Positions 1 through 10,636 of a DNA stretch of 50,820 nucleotides are shown here, piece by piece (within the stretch, counting starts at the first letter, position 1; each line of letters begins with the position of its first letter). The translations under genes were made by a program, and so were the position numbers. Under the pieces are notes generated by a model, which did not search any database, was not told the DNA's origin, and worked only from the letters and a program-made list of their open reading frames with translations. This DNA comes from a bacterium (GTDB lineage: Bacteria; Patescibacteriota; Minisyncoccia; UBA6257; 02-FULL-45-10c): assembly GCA_030646915.1 (NCBI GenBank), contig JAUSKT010000019.1, positions 1 to 50,820 on the forward strand, read 5' to 3'.

Positions 1-75
1 CAGCACTACACCTAGGTGTAGTGCTGGACAATCGAAGCTTGCGACATAAAAGAAACCACGGAATTTAGTCCGTGG
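1..75 (+). repeat. Double-hairpin element copy 1 (5' part cut by window edge); IS200/IS605 right-end/omegaRNA-like
   Basis: Perfect palindrome cagcactacacctaggtgtagtgctg (1-26), linker cGAAGCTTGCGACATAAAAGAAACC, hairpin CCACGGA-atttag-TCCGTGG (56-75). Shares layout and linker with 21732-21811. Confidence 0.6.
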
Positions 76-96
76 AGTGGCCTTCATTTTTTTAAA

Positions 97-651
97 TTAA
101 TCCGCATTCGGTTCGCCTGGTATTCTTATAAGCCTTGCGCTTAAAGTGGTTTGGAGATTAGTAAAAGCTTCGGCAAAAGGCGCTCCTACGGCTCCGACTT
201 GCATAATTAAAGTAATCCTAGGCGCTTTTTTGTCTCCTAGGGCTTGGCCTTGCAAATAAAAAGCCATATTTTTAATATCCACATTATCTGCGGTAATTGG
301 AGTTGGCGTGCCGCCTTTTACTGCTCTAAGTATAGGTTTTGGCTGGGCACTCGCTGCTGGATCCCAGCGATACTCAACGCTTTCGCCGTTAGCATTAGTA
401 AATTTTAATTCATCAGGCCGGCAGGTACTTAGGCAAAAATTAGTTCCTGTTCTTATTTCTCTTGCGATTTGTTCAATTGCGAGGCTGGCATTGCTGTTTG
501 CGGCCATAAGAGCGGTAATAATCCGCTGAGTCCGGAGAGAATTTATAAAAATTGCAGAAGTAATAGAAATTATAATCGTAAAAAGCGATACGGAAATTAA
601 AAGTTCAATTATTGTGAAGCCAGATTTTTTTTGAAGCATAATATTTTGCAT
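97..651 (-). CDS. Prepilin-type N-terminal cleavage/methylation protein, PilW-like
   Basis: KKSGFTIIELLISVSLFTIIIS: prepilin peptidase site (G/F-T-x-x-E) plus hydrophobic helix. Confidence 0.8.
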   Translation of the reverse strand: MQNIMLQKKSGFTIIELLISVSLFTIIISITSAIFINSLRTQRIITALMAANSNASLAIEQIAREIRTGTNFCLSTCRPDELKFTNANGESVEYRWDPAASAQPKPILRAVKGGTPTPITADNVDIKNMAFYLQGQALGDKKAPRITLIMQVGAVGAPFAEAFTNLQTTLSARLIRIPGEPNAD

Positions 652-654
652 TAT

Positions 655-1257
655 TTAATTTTCAGTATCAGCATCTGGAGAGAAACATTTTAGGATGTCC
701 GCCATATCTATTAAGCCGTTGCCATTATTATCTAAGCCATCATTGCATTGATAAGGCCTCCATCTGAAAAAATGATCTTCCAAATTTATATCTGAAGCTG
801 ATCCGCCGCGGCCAGTCCAAGTTACAATGGAATTTACTTGAATTTCATCTGCCCTACTCACATCTATTTTTATTTTCCGTCTAAAGCGGGTGCTTTGCTC
901 GGTGCCGCCATAGCTATAAATTCCCGTACTAGGATCAAAATTTAAAAATCTATTATCGTCGCCGCAAGCAGAATTTAATTCATATTCATAATTTATGTCT
1001 ATTTCATGGTCGCCGTTAGTAAGGCAATTGCCTTCGTTCCATGCCCGGAATCCGCTGCCTTGAAGCACATTGTTATCAATTAAATTTTTCACCAACTCAA
1101 TTCCCTCCATGGCTAAATTGGAAGCCACGAATTGGTCGCTGACTACTTTGTTTAAGCCAAGAGATTGGGTAAGTAAAGAAAAAACTCCCAATAAGCCTAC
1201 GCCGGCAACAGTTATTGCCACTAATGCCTCAATTAATATTTGCCCCTTTTGTTTCAT
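655..1257 (-). CDS. Pseudopilin, PilV-like, with CNDGLDNNGNGLID C-terminal motif
   Basis: KQKGQILIEALVAITVAGVGLLGVFSLLTQS N-terminus; 3 nt from the neighbouring pilin genes. Confidence 0.7.
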   Translation of the reverse strand: MKQKGQILIEALVAITVAGVGLLGVFSLLTQSLGLNKVVSDQFVASNLAMEGIELVKNLIDNNVLQGSGFRAWNEGNCLTNGDHEIDINYEYELNSACGDDNRFLNFDPSTGIYSYGGTEQSTRFRRKIKIDVSRADEIQVNSIVTWTGRGGSASDINLEDHFFRWRPYQCNDGLDNNGNGLIDMADILKCFSPDADTEN

Positions 1258-1259
1258 AA

Positions 1260-1817
1260 TTAGTTAGTGCTGATTTGGCCAAAGCTGTTTACTTTGACGG
1301 TTTTTATAGTGCCGTTGTTGCTAATGCTGACAGTAAAAGTTCCAGTTGGAGCGGGGTTGCCATTGATTGCCACTCTAGGTTCTGGCGGAAGAAAAACTAT
1401 GTCATTTAGTTCCATCGGTTCTCCTATAACAAAATCAACTCCTAATTTTTCCATAATTGGCGGATCGAGATTTTCAGTAACAGGATTATATTGATAGTCT
1501 GGCCCCTCAGCTTTATTGGGGTTGGAGCAATCTTGTGATAACCCGCTTCCATTACTCGGTGAATCTTTGAAAATCCGGACTTCTTTAGCTGGCCTATCAA
1601 AATGCACTCCGTATCCGCAGGGCGCGCCAGCTTGAATATAGGCGCCGAGAGCAAAAGATTTTGCCCGTAAAATTAAGCTGATAATTTTTGCCTGTTCTCT
1701 AAATAGAAGAATTTGCCGTTCTCCAGTTCTATTGTAGGTCAGTAAAATTCCTGACATAAGAGTCAGAATGGTAAAAACTACCAGGATTTCTATAAGTGTG
1801 TACCCCCCGCGGTTCAT
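1260..1817 (-). CDS. Pseudopilin, GspH/FimT-like
   Basis: MNRGGYTLIEILVVFTILTLMSGILL prepilin motif. Confidence 0.75.
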   Translation of the reverse strand: MNRGGYTLIEILVVFTILTLMSGILLTYNRTGERQILLFREQAKIISLILRAKSFALGAYIQAGAPCGYGVHFDRPAKEVRIFKDSPSNGSGLSQDCSNPNKAEGPDYQYNPVTENLDPPIMEKLGVDFVIGEPMELNDIVFLPPEPRVAINGNPAPTGTFTVSISNNGTIKTVKVNSFGQISTN

Positions 1818-1877
1818 TATCTAATTATATCCTTCTATTTTTCAGATGTCATTTAGAAATATGCTATAATAAAAATT

Positions 1878-2300
1878 ATGGATAATAATTTAAGGCTTTA
1901 TAAAAGCTTAGTCTTGATTTTAGCATTAGTTTTATTAGTGATTGCGGTTGGCAATTTTTATTTTGCCCGCCAGCCAAAACAGCTGATTTTAAATCAAATT
2001 GGCGATTGGCTTCCTTCAGAATTTATTTTAGAATCCTCAATCCCGGAGCAAGTTAATATTAGTCAGTATACAGACAGGAAGGAATCAATATTTGTTTTTA
2101 AATCGGAAAAAAATTTAGAGGAAAATCTTCAATTTTATTTAAATCTTTTAACTAAAAATACTTGGAAGGTTGAGGATAGAAAAAGCGATAGTAGAAATGC
2201 TTATTTAGTTGGCGACAAAGCGGATCAGCACATTAGCATTGTTATTTCTGTTGATGATAAAGATATTACTCAAGTGGGTATTTCTTATGTTACAAAATAA
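1878..2300 (+). CDS. Hypothetical protein with one N-terminal TM segment
   Basis: ORF with hydrophobic N-terminus LVLILALVLLVIAVGNFYF; divergent from the pilin operon. Confidence 0.6.
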   Translation: MDNNLRLYKSLVLILALVLLVIAVGNFYFARQPKQLILNQIGDWLPSEFILESSIPEQVNISQYTDRKESIFVFKSEKNLEENLQFYLNLLTKNTWKVEDRKSDSRNAYLVGDKADQHISIVISVDDKDITQVGISYVTK

Positions 2301-3828
2301 ATTTTTAATAAATAGCTTTTTAAAGTTATCTTTTTTTACAATTTTAGTTATTTTCAGTTTTTCTTTTTTAGCTAATAGCGCGAAAGCAGCTTGCGTACAG
2401 CAATCCAGCGGCAGCGGAAACAGTTGGACGTATTGGTTTACTGTCAATAATACAAAAGTAACATATGAAGCTAATAGTTTTCCTTGGACTAGCGGTCCAA
2501 CCACAGTAGGTCCTTGCACTCATCCATCGGGGACTGATTCTTATAGAACTCATTGGTATTATTACGGCGGCGCTACTAGGCAAGCTGCCTATTATTCCAG
2601 TTGTACAAATGGATATTCAATTCAACAAGTTACGCCAACCATAAATTATGGGGATAATATCTCAGGATTTAAAGTAGTTGGTAGTTTAGCAACTTGGAAT
2701 TTTTATAGCAGTATTTCTAGGAATTGGAGTTCTGGATCTAAAACTTTAAGCAGCTGTACGCCACCACCACCGCCGCCTCCACCACCAACCTGCGCTGCGT
2801 CAACTTCTTGTGTTCCGCAATATTGCCAGTATGGGGGCGACCTAAAGATATGCACCGTTAAGAATACTAATTGTTCTACTTCTTCATATACTACTGGAAG
2901 TTGCTTGCCTCCTCCGCCAACCTGCACCCCGTCAACTTCTTGTGTTCCGCAGTATTGCCAGTATGGGGGTGATTTAAGCCAATGTACCGTTAAAAATACT
3001 GACTGCTCTACTTCTTCATACTCCGCAGGAAGCTGCTTGCCTCCTCCGCCCCCATTATTATTAAATGTTAATAAATTAGGTACTGGGGATGGAATTATAA
3101 TTAGTGATGTGGGAGGAATAAATTGCGGGGGTGGGGGCAGCTGCTCTACTTCTTTTACTAACGGAGCAAATATAAATGTGACTCTTACTGCATCTCCGGC
3201 AATTAATTCAAATCTTGCCAGTTGGTCTGGCTGCGACAGCACTAATGGAACTTCTTGTATTGTGAATATGAATAATAGCGATAGGTCTGTTACTGCTAAT
3301 TTTACTAAAACTTATGAATTATCTATTAATACGTCTGGAGGCACAGGTGTTGGAACTGTAAATATCAGTCCGGCTGGAAATAATGGATTAAGTACTTGCA
3401 GTGGCGCTTGTTCGGATTTTTATAATGAAGGTACAACTATAACTGTTACTCTCCCTCCGCCACCCAAATTTACTCCTTTTAAGCCTCTTTCAATATCTCC
3501 TTCTACCTCATCTTCTGTTTTTGACCATTTTTCTGGCTGTGATAATGGTGTTACTACAAATCCCTGCGCTGTAACTATGGGTGGAGATAAATCTGTTACC
3601 GCATTTTTTAATGTTGCTTGCAAGACAGATATTTGGTCTTGCACTAATTGGAACGCATGTTCTTCCAACGGCACTCAGACTTGCGCAAACTGGGTTATGA
3701 CTTGTAACAGCCCCACTGTTGTTATTCCGCAACCAACAACTTCCCAATCTTGCACGCCGCCCGCTCCAGTATTCACGCCAACGAGCAGTTTATTCTTAAA
3801 GAAATTCAAGGAGCTTCTTCCGTTTTAA
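2287..3828 (+). CDS. Secreted Cys/Pro-rich repeat protein (InlB-B-like and TSP1-like modules), C-terminal tail SLFLKKFKELLPF
   Basis: Start moved from 2209 to the M preceding the signal peptide (MLQNKFLINSFLKLSFFTILVIFSFSFLANSAKA); two tandem CVPQYCQYGGDL...CTVKNT.CSTSSY modules; polyproline linkers. Confidence 0.7.
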   Translation: MLQNKFLINSFLKLSFFTILVIFSFSFLANSAKAACVQQSSGSGNSWTYWFTVNNTKVTYEANSFPWTSGPTTVGPCTHPSGTDSYRTHWYYYGGATRQAAYYSSCTNGYSIQQVTPTINYGDNISGFKVVGSLATWNFYSSISRNWSSGSKTLSSCTPPPPPPPPPTCAASTSCVPQYCQYGGDLKICTVKNTNCSTSSYTTGSCLPPPPTCTPSTSCVPQYCQYGGDLSQCTVKNTDCSTSSYSAGSCLPPPPPLLLNVNKLGTGDGIIISDVGGINCGGGGSCSTSFTNGANINVTLTASPAINSNLASWSGCDSTNGTSCIVNMNNSDRSVTANFTKTYELSINTSGGTGVGTVNISPAGNNGLSTCSGACSDFYNEGTTITVTLPPPPKFTPFKPLSISPSTSSSVFDHFSGCDNGVTTNPCAVTMGGDKSVTAFFNVACKTDIWSCTNWNACSSNGTQTCANWVMTCNSPTVVIPQPTTSQSCTPPAPVFTPTSSLFLKKFKELLPF

Positions 3829-3859
3829 ATTTTGTAATAATTAGCCCACAATTAATTCT

Positions 3860-4282
3860 ATGAATAAAAAAACGGTTTATAGTTTGATTTTGCTGGTTTT
3901 ATTAGCTGGCTTGGCGTATTTTGGTTACTTTTACTTTTTTACTAAAAATTCTTTGCAAGAAGCAGAGGATCGCGGAATTAATAATCTAAGCGGGGAAGTG
4001 ATAAAAGTTTCGGATAATTCTATTGAAATTTCCGCAGAGGTTCCGGAAAGATTAGATCTTTCTGGCAATCCGTCAAAATTGGCGCAGAAAATTTACGCGG
4101 TGAATATTCCGAAAGATTTTAGAATTGATATCGTGCTTAATAACAATTTTAGTAATCCGGGTATTTTGAAATCCGCTAAAGATATAAAAGTCGGCGATAT
4201 TGTCTCAATCGTCGCTCAAGAAAATATTATTGGCGCAAGCTCGGTTACTGCTAAAGAATTAGTAATTTTGCGATTTAATTGA
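3860..4282 (+). CDS. Hypothetical membrane-anchored protein
   Basis: N-terminal TM helix; beta-rich remainder. Confidence 0.6.
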   Translation: MNKKTVYSLILLVLLAGLAYFGYFYFFTKNSLQEAEDRGINNLSGEVIKVSDNSIEISAEVPERLDLSGNPSKLAQKIYAVNIPKDFRIDIVLNNNFSNPGILKSAKDIKVGDIVSIVAQENIIGASSVTAKELVILRFN

Positions 4283-4286
4283 ACTT

Positions 4287-5732
4287 ATGAATTTAAAGAA
4301 AAATTTATTTAAAAAAGTATTTGTCTTTTTGTTAATTAGTTTAGCAACCTCCCTTTTTTCTTTGAATATCAGTTTTGCCGGTTCCTCAAACCCGGCTTAT
4401 CAAAGCGTTGATTTTAAGAAAAATTCCAGTTCTTTATCTTGGTATCCCTCAGTTTTTGATTGCGTTCCTGGCACTGGCATTTATGGTTTTGAGAATCTTC
4501 GTTATGCCGGATTTTATAATTATGGCGGTTCGGGTGGCATTTGGGGTTCTCTCTCGGAAGGAAATTGGAATTCAAGGCTTGGGACTTTAACTTCTTGGCA
4601 AAATTGTTTGTCTGCTAATGGTTATTCTGCAAGCACAGCCAGTTGGATGAGCGGGCGTTTCTATAACGGCCCTTGCGTTGGGCTTTATGCTCCGGGCGGC
4701 GGAACAATTAAATATTATAAATGCGGCATGACTTATGATTCTTGGAATGGAATTTATAATGGGACAGATCGCATGCAGTTCAGATATTCCGCATACGCTT
4801 CTGGCGATATGCAGCAGTTTTCCGGAGTTACGATGTATACTATCACTTGCAATAATGTAAAATATCCTCAGAATTTATCTAATTGCATTAAATATACCGG
4901 TTCTTCTCCGCCTAATAGATCAGCCAATATAAATATCAAAGCTAATAATTCCGATGGGCCGCTGGCTGATTATTATGGAACGCCGGTAACGCTTTCTTGG
5001 ACTGCTGATTCGGGTTTTAGCAGCTGTGTTGCTTCAGGAGATTGGTCCGGTTCTAAAAATCCTAGCGGATCAGAAGCCGTAGGCAGTCTTCTATCAAATA
5101 AAATCTATAATTTTACTTGTTCTTTAAGCGGCGGGCAATTATCGGCTTCGGTTTCTGTCAGCACTTATCCGACTTTAACCGTTAACGTTGCGGGAACCGG
5201 ATCTGGCACAGTCACTGCTTCTCCAACTGGCAAAACTTATACTAATCCAAACGGAATTTTAAATTGTTCCAGCAATTGCGTTTCAAGCTATCCTCCGCCT
5301 ACTGGCGTTACGGTTTACGCTTTGCCGGCAAGCGGTTCCGGCATTACAAGTTGGTCCAATTGCGATAGCGTCAGCGATAATGCTTGCAATATTAATATTA
5401 ATTCTAATAAGGCGGTTACAATAAAATTTGATATATTACCTCCTTCTTGTACTGCTGATACTTGGTCTTGCGCTGATTGGAGTGTCTGTTCTTCTGGCGG
5501 CACCCAGACTCGCCCTCTTTGCACTATGACTTTTAATTGCCCAACTGCTGTTACTCCTTCTCCGGAAATATCCCAACCTTGCACGCCTCCTCCGCCTGTT
5601 TGCGGCAATAATATCTGTGAATCTGGAGAAACTTCTTTAAGTTGCAAGGCAGATTGCGGTAGTGGAAGTCCGGGTACTGGCGGATCAGTAAGCTTATTCT
5701 TGAAAAAATTAAGGGAACTCTTGCCTTTTTAA
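4287..5732 (+). CDS. Secreted Cys-rich protein paralogous to 2287-3828, TSP1-like segment, tail SLFLKKLRELLPF
   Basis: Signal peptide; WSCADWSVCSSGGTQTRP; CGNNICESGETSLSCKADCG; same C-terminal tail as the upstream paralogue. Confidence 0.7.
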   Translation: MNLKKNLFKKVFVFLLISLATSLFSLNISFAGSSNPAYQSVDFKKNSSSLSWYPSVFDCVPGTGIYGFENLRYAGFYNYGGSGGIWGSLSEGNWNSRLGTLTSWQNCLSANGYSASTASWMSGRFYNGPCVGLYAPGGGTIKYYKCGMTYDSWNGIYNGTDRMQFRYSAYASGDMQQFSGVTMYTITCNNVKYPQNLSNCIKYTGSSPPNRSANINIKANNSDGPLADYYGTPVTLSWTADSGFSSCVASGDWSGSKNPSGSEAVGSLLSNKIYNFTCSLSGGQLSASVSVSTYPTLTVNVAGTGSGTVTASPTGKTYTNPNGILNCSSNCVSSYPPPTGVTVYALPASGSGITSWSNCDSVSDNACNININSNKAVTIKFDILPPSCTADTWSCADWSVCSSGGTQTRPLCTMTFNCPTAVTPSPEISQPCTPPPPVCGNNICESGETSLSCKADCGSGSPGTGGSVSLFLKKLRELLPF

Positions 5733-5749
5733 TTTGTTATAATTTAATA

Positions 5750-6160
5750 ATGAGCGGAACGAATAATGGCGGCCAAGTAATGCTTATTACCGTATTGGCG
5801 TTATCAGGCACTATTTTAGGAGCTACTACTATTGCCGGCCTTTTAATGCTTTATCAGATCCGGCAGGCAACGGATGTGGTGAATTCCACCAAAGCAATTT
5901 TTGCCGCGGATTCCGGGTTTGAATGGCGGCTTTATAAATTTTATAAAACCGACAATAAAACTTGCGGCAGTGATTGCCCGCCAGGGGACAATTCTTGTTC
6001 TCCGCCAATAATGACGAATATTAATTTGCCTCCGGATCAAGCAATTTTAACCCGTTGCGTTTCTAATTCTAATCCTGACGGAACTTTAACTTTTGATATT
6101 CAATCAATCGGGACTTCTGGAAATAATCGAAGAGCTTTTGGCGTTCAATTAGCTCCTTAG
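5750..6160 (+). CDS. PilX-like pilus assembly-type protein
   Basis: NNGGQVMLITVLALSGTILGATTIAGLLMLYQIRQATDVVNSTKAIFAADSGFEW. Confidence 0.55.
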   Translation: MSGTNNGGQVMLITVLALSGTILGATTIAGLLMLYQIRQATDVVNSTKAIFAADSGFEWRLYKFYKTDNKTCGSDCPPGDNSCSPPIMTNINLPPDQAILTRCVSNSNPDGTLTFDIQSIGTSGNNRRAFGVQLAP

Positions 6161-6178
6161 CCATAAAAATTTTTATGG
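6161..6178. terminator. Perfect 18-nt palindrome CCATAAAAATTTTTATGG directly after a stop codon
   Basis: Direct reading; begins right after the TAG at 6160. Confidence 0.4.
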
Positions 6179-6180
6179 AT

Positions 6181-8339
<2,159 letters not shown>

Positions 8340-8395
8340 TTTAATAGACGTAAGTTTAGATAAGTATATTTTTAATAACCGCAAAGGAGAGTCAA

Positions 8396-8707
8396 ATGCC
8401 AACGGACGGCGATGATGCTTATGATAAAGAACTGAATAAAAAATATGTAAATAAGTGGGTGCTTTGTCGAAATTTGGAACTCTTTAAAGTGATTGGCTTA
8501 GTTTGGACAACTATGGATCTGTGGGGTGGTCCGATCAATTATGCAAACGTTAATGAGGCTAGAATAGATTGTGTATTTAGTAAAAATGGTACGCTCACAA
8601 GTTTTACAGGAGAAATAAGTTTTATTGTTCATATTTTTGGCGAAGATTATCCTTCAGAAGCAGAAGTGGAGAGTATAAAAAATGAGTATAAAACAAAGGG
8701 GCAATAA
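8396..8707 (+). CDS. Hypothetical protein
   Basis: Shine-Dalgarno AAAGGAGAG upstream; followed by a hairpin terminator. Confidence 0.55.
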   Translation: MPTDGDDAYDKELNKKYVNKWVLCRNLELFKVIGLVWTTMDLWGGPINYANVNEARIDCVFSKNGTLTSFTGEISFIVHIFGEDYPSEAEVESIKNEYKTKGQ

Positions 8708-8751
8708 AAGCCCCCTTTTTCTTTTCATTAAAATTTTCGTATAATTTTAAT

Positions 8752-9039
8752 ATGCTTACAAAAAAAGATTTAGCGCATTTGGCAGAACTGGCAAGGATTG
8801 AATTAAAAGAGGGGGAGGAGCAAAAGCTTCAAAAAGATTTGGGGGCGATTTTGGATTATTTTCAGGAATTAAAAAGCGTAGATACGGAAAATGTTGCTCC
8901 GATGACTGGCGGAACAGAATTAAAAAGTGTTGTCCGGGAAGATGTAATTAGTCCAAAGTCCAAAGTCAAAAGTCAAAATGGCGTCGAAGCTTTTCCAGAA
9001 ACAAAAAATGGTTACTTAAAAGTGCCGCCGGTATTTTAA
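8752..9039 (+). CDS. gatC: Asp/Glu-tRNA(Asn/Gln) amidotransferase subunit C
   Basis: LTKKDLAHLAELARIEL...ILDYFQELKSVDTENVAPM; adjacent gatA. Confidence 0.93.
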   Translation: MLTKKDLAHLAELARIELKEGEEQKLQKDLGAILDYFQELKSVDTENVAPMTGGTELKSVVREDVISPKSKVKSQNGVEAFPETKNGYLKVPPVF

Positions 9040-9041
9040 AT

Positions 9042-10523
9042 ATGCATTTGCACGATTTAACAATTAAAAAGTTTCATGATGGGCTTTTAAAAAAAGAATT
9101 TTCCGCTTTGGAAATGACTCAAAGTTTTTTTGACTGGATTGAGAAAAGAGATAAAGAGGTTGGCGCTTATTTAAGTTTAAATAAAGATTTAGCCGTTAGA
9201 CAGGCAGAAGAAACAGATTTAAAAATTGCTAAAAATATGCCGGTCAGTATGATGGCTGGTGTGCCAATGGCTATTAAAGACAATCTTTTAATAGAAGGTT
9301 TGCCGGCAACTGCCGCTTCAAAAATTTTAAAAGATTATACTGCCAGCTACGATGCGACGGTGATTAAGAAATTAAAATCCGCAGGAGCAGTTTTTCTTGG
9401 AAAAACTAATATGGATGAATTTGCTATGGGTTCTTCTACGGAAAATTCCGCATTCCAGAAAACTAAAAATCCTCATGATTTAACCCGGGTTCCCGGCGGT
9501 TCTTCTGGCGGATCAGCTGCAGCAGTGGCATCGCATATGGCAGTGGCAGCGCTTGGTTCAGATACCGGCGGATCAATTAGGCAGCCGGCGGCTTTTTGCG
9601 GAGTAGTGGGGTTAAAGCCGACTTACGGGGCAGTTTCTCGTTTTGGGGTAATTGCGATGGCTTCCAGCTTGGATCAGATCGGGCCGTTTACAAAAACCGT
9701 TGAAGATTCCGCGATTTTATTTAAAGAAATCCTTGGCCAGGATGGTTTAGATTCGACCAGCGTCAATGCTGATTATGGCGAGGAATTATTAAATCCAAAA
9801 TTAGAAAATATTAAAAAATTAAAAGTCGGCATTCCGGAAGAATACTTTGTGGAGGGATTAGATAAAGAAGTTGCGGAAAAGGTAGATGAAGCGATTAAAG
9901 CCATTCAAAGCCTGGGCTTGGAAATTAAAAAAATAAGTTTGCCTAATACCAAATACGCTCTGTCGTGCTATTACATTATTATGCCAGCAGAAGTTAGTTC
10001 TAATTTAGAAAGGTTTGATGGCATTCGCTATGGTACCAGGCAGAAAGCGGAAAATTTGTTAGAATTATATAAGAAGAACCGCGAAGCTGGATTTGGTGCT
10101 GAGTCGAAAAGAAGAATTCTGCTGGGAACTTTTGTGCTTTCTTCCGGATATTACGATGCTTATTATGCCAAAGCCCAGAAAGTCCGCCGGCTGATTAAAG
10201 AAGATTTTGACAGGGCATTTAAGGATGTGGATGTGATTTTAACTCCAGTTACTCCTACATTGCCGTTTAAAATCGGAGAAAAAACCAGTGATCCTTTGTC
10301 TATGTATTTATCTGATATTTTTACTATTCCAGTGAATTTAGCCGGACTTCCCGCAGTATCTATACCCATTAAGTCAAATGTCAAAGGTCCCGCCGAAGGC
10401 GAGGCTCGCCAAGGGCGGCAAATGTCAAAAGATTTGCCGGTTGGATTCCAATTAATCGGCAAGCCGTGGCGGGAAGCAGATATTTTAGGAATAGGGCAAT
10501 ATTACGAAAAATTATCCCGTTAG
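9042..10523 (+). CDS. gatA: Asp/Glu-tRNA amidotransferase subunit A
   Basis: Amidase signature GGSSGGSAAAVASHMAVAALGSDTGGSIRQPAAFCG. Confidence 0.97.
   Translation: MHLHDLTIKKFHDGLLKKEFSALEMTQSFFDWIEKRDKEVGAYLSLNKDLAVRQAEETDLKIAKNMPVSMMAGVPMAIKDNLLIEGLPATAASKILKDYTASYDATVIKKLKSAGAVFLGKTNMDEFAMGSSTENSAFQKTKNPHDLTRVPGGSSGGSAAAVASHMAVAALGSDTGGSIRQPAAFCGVVGLKPTYGAVSRFGVIAMASSLDQIGPFTKTVEDSAILFKEILGQDGLDSTSVNADYGEELLNPKLENIKKLKVGIPEEYFVEGLDKEVAEKVDEAIKAIQSLGLEIKKISLPNTKYALSCYYIIMPAEVSSNLERFDGIRYGTRQKAENLLELYKKNREAGFGAESKRRILLGTFVLSSGYYDAYYAKAQKVRRLIKEDFDRAFKDVDVILTPVTPTLPFKIGEKTSDPLSMYLSDIFTIPVNLAGLPAVSIPIKSNVKGPAEGEARQGRQMSKDLPVGFQLIGKPWREADILGIGQYYEKLSR
10375..10429. repeat. In-frame palindrome CCGCCgaaGGCGAGgCTCGCCaagGGCGG flanked by direct repeats CAAATGTCAAA
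   Basis: 11-nt direct repeats at 10375-10385 and 10419-10429; palindrome 10390-10418. Confidence 0.8.
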
Positions 10524-10636
10524 AGACAACCAAACTATGTTTAATGAATATTCAAAATTAGTATTTATAATTAATCGTCAGGAGCAATTTAGGCGGCCGG
10601 GCTACGGTCATCTAAAGATGACCTGTCTCTAACGGG
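10517..10636. promoter_or_regulatory. Inverted-repeat leader CCCGTTAGAGACA...TGTCTCTAACGGG; left arm holds the gatA stop, right arm abuts the next ATG
   Basis: 13-nt perfect arms; internal hairpin GGTCATC-taaa-GATGACC. Confidence 0.7.

Noticed and set aside
2703-3242. Minus-strand ORF with GGGGGGG runs
   Set aside because: Antisense of the polyproline linkers in the secreted protein 2287-3828.
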